Positions 1-5,186 of a stretch of 12,293 bases of DNA are shown here, piece by piece. Both the position numbers and the translations under genes were made by a program. The notes beneath the pieces are model-generated. The model was not told the origin of the DNA. It made no database searches and worked only from the letters and a program-made list of their open reading frames with translations. Origin of the DNA: SVTX01 sp964629615 (lineage in GTDB: Bacteria > Bacillota > Clostridia > Oscillospirales > CAG-272). The stretch's first letter is position 1. Every line of letters starts with the position of its first letter. Where the stretch lies: assembly GCA_964629615.1 (NCBI GenBank), contig CAZVUD010000042.1:1-12293 (forward strand). Reading direction: 5' to 3'.

Positions 1-59
1 TGCGTAAAGCACGAGCATGGCGAAGCCAAAAGACTTGCTCTGCAAGGCTTTCTGCGTTA

Positions 60-88
60 ATTATAACACACATTCCCCCCACTGTCAA
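60..88 (-). promoter_or_regulatory. Perfect-consensus sigma-A promoter reading out of the left edge
   Basis: On the minus strand TTGACA (83-88) and TATAAT (60-65) match the vegetative consensus at all twelve positions, with the ideal 17-bp spacer. Transcription would begin near position 52 and run leftward out of the window. The transcribed part visible (1-52) contains short self-complementary stretches (TTGC/GCAA and GGC/GCC with three-base loops) but no start codon with a ribosome binding site. Promoters this strong often drive stable RNA or highly expressed genes; what it drives here cannot be seen. Confidence 0.75.
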
Positions 89-149
89 GCAAGATAGTAT
101 AAATTCTAACATATTTAGAATTCTTAAGGCTCTATAGCAATATAACTAT

Positions 150-179
150 AAAAAAGCCCACGGGAAAATCCCCGTGGGC
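150..179 (-). terminator. Rho-independent terminator after the tailed secreted protein and small ORF
   Basis: A 9-bp perfect GC-rich stem, GCCCACGGG (156-164) with CCCGTGGGC (171-179), has a six-base loop. In the minus direction it is followed by six T residues (150-155). It lies 26 bases past the stop of the small ORF at 206 and is the obvious end of the transcript starting near 2150. In the plus direction no T run follows, so it is directional. Confidence 0.85.
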
Positions 180-205
180 AATAAAAACCGCAATTATGTT
201 ATGTA

Positions 206-337
206 TTACTTATTCTTTTTCTTGCATACAGCATATACTGCACCGCAAGCAGCTGCAATTAACGAAACAGCATTCATAAGTACTACCGAGCCGCAACCCG
301 ATGCAAAAGAATTAATGCTCTCAGATGCTATGCCCAT
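206..337 (-). CDS. 43-residue ORF carrying a second Cys-Gly-Ser membrane-anchor tail
   Basis: This tiny ORF begins seven bases after the stop codon of the secreted-protein gene, in another frame. Its residues 13-43 start with SGCGSVV, continue with a hydrophobic stretch containing ACGA, and end in KKKNK. The last 31 residues of the upstream protein have the same length and plan: SGCGSVV, hydrophobic helix with ACGA, KKKED. The upstream 12 residues (MGIASESINSFA) show no signal peptide. The ribosome binding site is weak (AAGAAGAC about 10 bases before ATG), so if it is translated, coupling to the upstream gene is likely. It could be a small membrane protein, or the surviving 3' end of a deleted tandem paralogue. 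The tail similarity is seen directly; the status as an expressed gene is uncertain. Confidence 0.45.
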   Translation of the reverse strand: MGIASESINSFASGCGSVVLMNAVSLIAAACGAVYAVCKKKNK

Positions 338-344
338 AATATAC

Positions 345-2090
345 TTAGTCTTCTTTCTTCTTGCGAGCAACGAAGCCTGCACCGCAAGCAACAGTTACGA
401 TTGCGATAGCACCGAGAGATACTACAGAACCGCATCCGCTCTTCTCATCAGCAGGAGCTGCTGTCGTACCTGCAGGAGCTGCTGTTGTAATTTCTTCAGG
501 AGCTGTTGTGGACTCTTCTTCAGGAGCTGTTGTTGTGCCTTCATCGGATGTATCGTCATCACCGCCATCGGGGATCTGACCATCGTTACCGTATGTGAAT
601 TCATCATCGATAGTTGAAAGGATAGCGTCAAGGAGAGAAGAATCCCACTTGTAATTACCATATGTATTTACGAAGTCGTGGATATCGTTACCGTTTCTGA
701 ATACGCCTGCACCGATGATATCGTATGTGTTCTTGCCTTCAACATTGTAGTTGGTGTATCCGCCGATATCAATTCTGATATTGTGGATTCTACCCTTCCA
801 CATTTCGTTTTCAACCTTAACAAGAGCGATAGTGTATCTGTCGCCTGTGTAGTTGCCGTCTGCATCAACAGACTCAGCAGATGTGATAGGCATGAAGTAA
901 CCTACAGACTGTGCGCACTGGTCGTTAGGAGCTGTAACCTCACCTGCGCAGAATCTGATACCGCCGCTCTCGTTTTCGCCGCAATCGTGAATGGTCTCAC
1001 CCTCTTCAAGATTACATGTGCAGAGGTTTCTAAATATGTATACAACCCATGTGAAATCGGTTGCTTCATATGTGATCTTATTGGGAACGTTGAACTGGAA
1101 GTAGTGAGCTGTGTTGTTTACAGTTACTGTGAAAGCATCTTCCTTTTCAGAGTAAGTAACGTCGCAAACACCGCCTGAGGGCTTCCTACCTGCATTTGTT
1201 GTGCCTTCTGCTGCAGCACCGAACCAGATAGCAGGTGTTCCGGGAGCAACTGTTGCAGAATCGATCATAGGACCGAAATCCTTGGACTTTTCTTCAGCTG
1301 CTGCAGAGCCTGTACCTTCGGGAACCTCATCGTTAACCTCAAGAATGGAGATAGTGGGCTTGTATGTACCTGTAGCATCAGAGTTGTGAAGTGTAACTGC
1401 TACATAGCCAAGACCGCTGGAGAAGCTCTTAGCGATGCAATCGTCAGTGTCCTTACCGATAACTGTACCGTTTACCTTAACCTCACCGTCAACGATAGCG
1501 AACTCGATGATCATATCGTTGTTTTCATCGGGAATGGAAGCATTTTCAAGAGCAACGTTGCCGATCTGCTTGAAGTTTGTACCACCCTTACGTGTTGAAC
1601 CCATGTCGAAGGACTGGAATGTTGTAAGAGCTTCCTTTGTTTCGTCACCAACCTTAACAGTTGAGTGTCTGATAAGAGATGTCCAGCCATAGCCGTACTT
1701 ACCGCTTGTGTCACCCTGAGCCATACCGTTGGACTGAGACCAAACGGAGAAGCTGAACCAGTTGTCACCTACGAAGGAATAGTCGTGAACCTTAACCTTC
1801 ATGGAGAAGTTCTTGATATCAAGCTCTTCTGTGGAAACAACAGTGAACTTAGGGTTGAAGTTTTTGTAATCGGGGGATACTGTGTGGAATCCTGTAGAAT
1901 CCCAATTCCAACCGGGCATGGGAGGAATATTCTCTTCTACAGCATCGTCATCATAGTTAGGAGCGGAAAGCTCTACCTTCCACTTGCCTGTATTTGTAGC
2001 TTCTTCAGCAGCTGCTGCGGGAACTACAAGGGAAACAAGTGTAGAAAGAACCATAACTGCTACCAAAATAACAGAAAGTGTCTTTTTCAT
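345..2090 (-). CDS. Secreted protein with Cys-Gly-Ser C-terminal anchor tail, function unknown
   Basis: 581 residues. The ATG at 2090 is chosen because AAAGGAG sits just upstream and it opens a classic signal peptide (MKK, hydrophobic 5-23, PAAAA with likely cleavage after Ala28). The mature part is acidic, polar and rich in aromatic residues and Gly, with a plan suggesting beta-sandwich domains (roughly 40-300 and 330-500). I do not recognise a catalytic family. A Thr/Ala/Pro/Glu linker with repeated TTAPEE-like units (about 519-550) leads to the tail: SGCGS with Cys553, a hydrophobic helix (about 556-575) and the basic end RKKKED. Signal peptide, stalk and tripartite tail suggest display at the cell surface. 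The tail resembles in plan the MYXO-CTERM and Synerg-CTERM sorting signals (Cys, helix, basic end), not an LPXTG signal. It has its own promoter (2157-2185) and ends at the terminator at 150-179. Ligand or substrate unknown; carbohydrate binding is only a guess. Confidence 0.85.
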   Translation of the reverse strand: MKKTLSVILVAVMVLSTLVSLVVPAAAAEEATNTGKWKVELSAPNYDDDAVEENIPPMPGWNWDSTGFHTVSPDYKNFNPKFTVVSTEELDIKNFSMKVKVHDYSFVGDNWFSFSVWSQSNGMAQGDTSGKYGYGWTSLIRHSTVKVGDETKEALTTFQSFDMGSTRKGGTNFKQIGNVALENASIPDENNDMIIEFAIVDGEVKVNGTVIGKDTDDCIAKSFSSGLGYVAVTLHNSDATGTYKPTISILEVNDEVPEGTGSAAAEEKSKDFGPMIDSATVAPGTPAIWFGAAAEGTTNAGRKPSGGVCDVTYSEKEDAFTVTVNNTAHYFQFNVPNKITYEATDFTWVVYIFRNLCTCNLEEGETIHDCGENESGGIRFCAGEVTAPNDQCAQSVGYFMPITSAESVDADGNYTGDRYTIALVKVENEMWKGRIHNIRIDIGGYTNYNVEGKNTYDIIGAGVFRNGNDIHDFVNTYGNYKWDSSLLDAILSTIDDEFTYGNDGQIPDGGDDDTSDEGTTTAPEEESTTAPEEITTAAPAGTTAAPADEKSGCGSVVSLGAIAIVTVACGAGFVARKKKED

Positions 2091-2156
2091 TTTAATTTCT
2101 CCTTTGTAAAAGAACTTATTTTGTGTGCGATCACTGCCGCACATACTTACAGTAAT

Positions 2157-2185
2157 ATTGTACCACATTTTTTGCGATTTGTGAA
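2157..2185 (-). promoter_or_regulatory. Promoter of the tailed secreted protein
   Basis: On the minus strand TTCACA (2180-2185) and TACAAT (2157-2162) are separated by 17 bp; each hexamer matches consensus at five of six positions. The predicted start near 2150 gives a leader of about 60 bases. This contains a short hairpin, GTGCG pairing with CGCAC around GCAGTGAT, ahead of the AAAGGAG ribosome binding site. Confidence 0.7.
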
Positions 2186-2270
2186 TTGACAAAAGTAACA
2201 TAATTTGCAACTTTTTTTTGTGAATTTTCACAATAATTCGGGTTTTTCCTTCATATTGCCGTCACAAACA

Positions 2271-2302
2271 GGAAAAAGGCATATTCTGAATATCTTTTTT
2301 CC
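2271..2302 (-). terminator. AT-rich imperfect dyad, possible terminator of the zinc-ribbon gene
   Basis: GGAAAAAGG and ATATTC on one arm pair with GAATAT and CTTTTTTCC on the other, giving about 15 bp with one bulged C and an almost loop-less centre. Read on the minus strand the hairpin ends in a T run (CTTTTTCC), but these Ts are inside the stem. It lies about 125 bases past the stop of the 2429 gene. Weak stem composition keeps confidence low. Confidence 0.3.
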
Positions 2303-2428
2303 ATTATAAAATACACAAGCGCGCAGACCCTATCATCGCAGCAAAAAGCATCCATACTATGTCAGATCACAAAGTAAAATAAACGTGATGTTAAATTATA
2401 AACCGCATGTTGAAATGCAGCTATAATA

Positions 2429-3115
2429 TCATTTTCTATCAAGCACTATCTTATCCGCATCAAGGAAATTCTGTGCGGCAAGCAAAGAATCCGTCGGTAT
2501 CACCGTATAGTATCCGCATTCCCTGCATGTCACCTTTATTCCCTCGTCTGTCATCTCAACATCGTAAAGGCTCTCTTCCCTTTCAAGCAAATGATCCTCG
2601 ATGGGCTCGCGTCCGTCCTTATGGCAATCGCAATATATCTTACCCTCGGCATCTATGTCCTTTATAATATAAAGAATGATATCTATAAGCTGAGGATCGG
2701 CAAAGGGGATGCTGTCAGTATGAAGATCCTTTAAGCTCTCAATGCAATTTTCCTCCATAAGCTCGATAAGCTCAAGCTCATTTTTCGAAAGCGCGCCCTT
2801 TACATTATTGCTCTCGCCCACAAAGCCGATATCTATATTGGAATATGGGCACGGAAGCGCGAAGAGCTCCTTTGAAAAGAACAGTGAGCTTTTGATATTA
2901 TAGGAATGCTCCTTGTTGCAGAAAACACATGGGATCGAAAGCCTTACGCTTCCGTTAGGTCTGTCATACGTCACAGTAAGAGCGCTGTGCTTGCAGTCGC
3001 ATTTAAGCTTCACCATATCGGCTGACAGCGCAAAAAGTCCCACCTCGCTCATAACGCCCGTCATGCAATCGGGGCAACGGTAAGCAACCGTAGTTTCTTT
3101 CTTATCAAGTACCAT
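2429..3115 (-). CDS. Cysteine-rich putative zinc-ribbon protein, unknown function
   Basis: 228 residues. The ATG at 3115 is preferred over an ATG 54 bases upstream because GAGAGG lies at good spacing before it and the added upstream residues look like untranslated sequence. There is no signal peptide or membrane segment, so it should be cytoplasmic. Cysteine pairs recur along the chain: CPDC (14-17), CDC (39-41), CVFC with a following His70 (63-66), CDC with His165 (162-164) and CREC (197-200), plus Cys89 and Cys124. The spacing suggests two zinc sites: CPDC with CDC or CVFC in the N-terminal half, and CDC with CREC in the C-terminal half. A charged mostly helical middle (about 110-160) separates them. 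I do not recognise a named family. It follows the foldase gene but a hairpin lies between them, so co-transcription is uncertain. Confidence 0.8.
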   Translation of the reverse strand: MVLDKKETTVAYRCPDCMTGVMSEVGLFALSADMVKLKCDCKHSALTVTYDRPNGSVRLSIPCVFCNKEHSYNIKSSLFFSKELFALPCPYSNIDIGFVGESNNVKGALSKNELELIELMEENCIESLKDLHTDSIPFADPQLIDIILYIIKDIDAEGKIYCDCHKDGREPIEDHLLEREESLYDVEMTDEGIKVTCRECGYYTVIPTDSLLAAQNFLDADKIVLDRK

Positions 3116-3169
3116 TAAATTGACCTCTCGATTTTTACTCTCTTTACATTTAATGCCTGCTTTGTGCAA

Positions 3170-3198
3170 AATGGCACGGATAATTTACCCGAGCCATT
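3170..3198 (-). terminator. Hairpin between the foldase-like gene and the zinc-ribbon gene
   Basis: AATGGC-A-CGG (3170-3179) pairs with CCG-A-GCCATT (3189-3198): nine base pairs with one mismatch around a nine-base AT loop. It starts 12 bases after the foldase stop. Only four Ts follow on the minus strand, whereas six Ts follow on the plus strand, so termination of the minus transcript may be partial. No good promoter is visible between it and the zinc-ribbon gene, which fits partial read-through. Confidence 0.6.
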
Positions 3199-3210
3199 TT
3201 TTACATTATC

Positions 3211-4983
3211 TTATTTTGTTGAAGATGATGAAGATGAGTAGCTGTTCTGTGCCTGATATGCTACTGTCTGAACATACATGGATACACTCATCTTGCCAAG
3301 AGTCTTTGTATTCTTGTCAACAGGCTTTTCCTTCTTCATTGCTTCAAACCAATTTTCAAATCTTTCTTCCATAACAGCATCGAAAGCGTTTGTATACCAA
3401 ACCTTCTTTCCGAAGTCATCGAAGTGTACTATAGCGTACTGTGTCTCTTCATCGTCATCGTCAGGCTTGATCTCAACGATTCCCGTGTTGGTTCCTGCCT
3501 TAAGCGTGTCAGAATTGAGCCACTTATCAAGATCGGACGAGAAATTCTCGAAATATGTGGGCATTGCATTTTCCTGCTCTGCGGCATCAATGATTATCTC
3601 GGAATCATCGCCAAGCTTTTCAGCCTCTGCCTCACCAAGCTTCTTAAGGATCTCTGCTGTGCGGCTGGAGCCTTCTTCAAAGTCCTTGAATATTCTTTCG
3701 GCAACTGCCTTGTCATTAGTGATAACATAGCCTATGTTGAAGGTGTTGTTCTCATTCTTGCCGTTAGGCTTAACGATCTTGTATGCAGAATACTTGTATA
3801 TATCCTTGGTGTTTGCACTGCTTGTTGTGGTTTCCTCAGAGGATGTTGTGCTTTCCTCTGTTGTAGCTTCCTTCTTTGTGCTTGTAGTGGATTCTGTTGT
3901 TACCTTTTCTGTTGCTGTTTCTTCGATAACAGTGTAGTCCTCTTCGCTTCTGCCGTCCTCAAAGAGCCACTTATCAAGGTCGCTTGTGCCTGTTCCCTCG
4001 TAAGTTTCCTTTGTGTAGTCCTCCCACGTCTTGGTGGTCTCCTCGGCTGTAGTTGAGCTTGTGGTAGAGGATGCTGTAGTTGTGCTCTCGGTTGCAGTCT
4101 CATCTTCCTTAGCCTTAGAGCTTTCCTCGTACTTCAATATCTCTTCAAAGAATCCTTCAGGTGTTTCAGCCTTAGCGATAAGCTCAGCGGCAGCCTTTGC
4201 CTCAAGCTTTGCGCTCTCGAATTCTTCATCATTCTTATAGCTTGATTCCTTAACCTGTATGGTGTATGCAAGGTACTTTACAGAGTAGTAATCGCTTCTG
4301 TGATCCTCAGGGTACTTGAGTACATCTGCATCGTCGCCCTTAAGCTCACCCTTAAGCTCCTCGATCTTTATCTCTGCATACTTGATAGCAAGCTCCTTAA
4401 GCTCAAAGCACTTCTTGATATCAGACCACGAAACGCCTGTGCCGTATACCTCTTCAATAGAATATCCGAGCGACTTGATGTCAGCCTTGAGAGAGTTGAT
4501 GGATTCCTTGATCTCCTTCTCATCCTCATCGTCAAGCTCTACGCCTGCCTTCTTTGCGCCTTCTGCGTATTCAAGATATCTTGTAACGCTCTCAACTGTA
4601 AGACCCATGAAGTAGTCGTACCATGTCGTGTAGTCATCTGTTCTTTCGGTATCGGATATAAGCTTACATGTCTGCTTGTCAAGATCTGTTGTAAAGCTTA
4701 CCGAATAATCGCCGAAATATGAGGGGTAAAGTGCCGCGTACTGAAGATATGTTGCATTACTGCTTACCCATGAACGAAGCTCTTCATTAAAGAAGTAGCT
4801 CATCATAGCACCGCTGATCTCAAAGTTTTCTGTCGCAGCAGCCTCGCTGATACGAAGGAAAACACCTGCGTTGGTCAATGCAGCGGTAAGTATGGACAAT
4901 ACTACGACTGCAACAAGCACGATGCATATCACAGTAAGCCATAATTCGGATCTCGTTTTATTCTGTTTTTTAACGTATCCCAT
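3211..4983 (-). CDS. Membrane-anchored PrsA/SurA-like foldase (peptidyl-prolyl isomerase family)
   Basis: 590 residues. The ATG at 4983 follows a near-perfect GGAGGAAAAG ribosome binding site. A basic N-terminus (KKQNKTR) and one hydrophobic segment (about 13-37) without a lipobox give a single-pass protein with its bulk outside. The next about 200 residues (WYDYF, then helices with KKAGVELDDEDEKEI and LGYSIEEVYG) resemble the helical N-terminal chaperone domain of SurA/PrsA proteins. The rest has two copies of a parvulin-like fragment, each opening with SDLDKWL (about 335 and 483); the second runs into YAIVHF and VWYTNAFDAV. Two Ser/Thr/Glu-rich low-complexity stretches (about 294-316 and 351-391) interrupt the first copy, and the end is a Ser run. 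The likely role is folding of exported proteins at the outer membrane face. I do not see a complete catalytic parvulin domain, so isomerase activity is doubtful. Confidence 0.75.
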   Translation of the reverse strand: MGYVKKQNKTRSELWLTVICIVLVAVVVLSILTAALTNAGVFLRISEAAATENFEISGAMMSYFFNEELRSWVSSNATYLQYAALYPSYFGDYSVSFTTDLDKQTCKLISDTERTDDYTTWYDYFMGLTVESVTRYLEYAEGAKKAGVELDDEDEKEIKESINSLKADIKSLGYSIEEVYGTGVSWSDIKKCFELKELAIKYAEIKIEELKGELKGDDADVLKYPEDHRSDYYSVKYLAYTIQVKESSYKNDEEFESAKLEAKAAAELIAKAETPEGFFEEILKYEESSKAKEDETATESTTTASSTTSSTTAEETTKTWEDYTKETYEGTGTSDLDKWLFEDGRSEEDYTVIEETATEKVTTESTTSTKKEATTEESTTSSEETTTSSANTKDIYKYSAYKIVKPNGKNENNTFNIGYVITNDKAVAERIFKDFEEGSSRTAEILKKLGEAEAEKLGDDSEIIIDAAEQENAMPTYFENFSSDLDKWLNSDTLKAGTNTGIVEIKPDDDDEETQYAIVHFDDFGKKVWYTNAFDAVMEERFENWFEAMKKEKPVDKNTKTLGKMSVSMYVQTVAYQAQNSYSSSSSSTK

Positions 4984-4990
4984 TTCTTTT

Positions 4991-5046
4991 CCTCCAAAAA
5001 GCCGCCGATACAGCGGCAATATTTTTTTGCGCACGCCACACGTGCG
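4991..5046 (-). promoter_or_regulatory. Double hairpin in the foldase leader, terminator-like element against the SD
   Basis: Two hairpins lie in the leader of the foldase-like gene. The upstream one pairs CGCACG (5030-5035) with CGTGCG (5041-5046) around a five-base loop. The downstream one pairs GCCGC with GCGGC (5001-5005 and 5013-5017). On the minus strand it is followed at once by five Ts (4996-5000) and then by the GGAGG Shine-Dalgarno (4991-4995). A GC-rich hairpin plus T run immediately before an SD is the layout of a transcription attenuator or an SD-proximal translational control element. The structures are read from sequence; control is inferred. Confidence 0.45.
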
Positions 5047-5092
5047 ACTTTTTTCGGAAATTACACGAGAGTATAATTTCACAGATAAAGTA

Positions 5093-5098
5093 TATTAT
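5093..5098 (-). promoter_or_regulatory. Probable -10 box of the foldase-like gene
   Basis: A perfect TATAAT on the minus strand lies about 110 bases before the start codon, in an AT-rich region between the RNase J stop and the foldase leader. No good -35 hexamer is present at 16-18 bp, so it is either activator-dependent or fortuitous. The gap 5099-5186 also holds a weak AT-only dyad (CATTTTT with AAAAATG) that could end the RNase J transcript. Confidence 0.35.
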
Positions 5099-5186
5099 AC
5101 TATGAGTTAGTGACAGTTTATTGAACTCTTTATGAATAAGTCGAAAACTTTTTGCATTTTTTATTAAAAATGACGTAATTTACGGC

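Larger units (their letters stand above)
2091..2428. other. 338-base intergenic region
   Basis: This gap holds the promoter and leader of the secreted-protein gene (2091-2185) and an AT-rich dyad that may terminate the preceding gene (2271-2302). A weak hairpin with two G-U pairs lies just past the upstream stop (about 2402-2422, followed on the minus strand by TTATAATTT). A 34-codon minus-strand frame near 2255-2359 lacks a ribosome binding site, and I do not call it a gene. Nothing else is recognisable. Confidence 0.6.

Noticed and set aside
300..400. Programmed frameshift joining the secreted protein to the second tail
   Set aside because: The shift needed is +1 (or -2) near the run of Lys codons, no standard slippery heptamer or stimulatory structure is visible, and the product would carry two membrane anchors in series.
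1665..2189. 174-codon plus-strand frame opposite the secreted-protein gene
   Set aside because: Overlaps the signal peptide and promoter of a well-supported gene and has no recognisable features or start signal.
3424..4056. 210-codon plus-strand frame opposite the foldase-like gene
   Set aside because: Cysteine-rich low-complexity translation arising from the complement of Ser/Thr/Glu codons; no ribosome binding site.
3810..4110. Repetitive DNA that could suggest a CRISPR or tandem repeat array
   Set aside because: The repetition comes from Ser/Thr/Glu codons in a low-complexity protein region; there are no constant repeats with unique spacers.
5157..5186. Strong terminator after RNase J
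   Set aside because: Only a very AT-rich dyad without GC pairs is present; too weak to call confidently.
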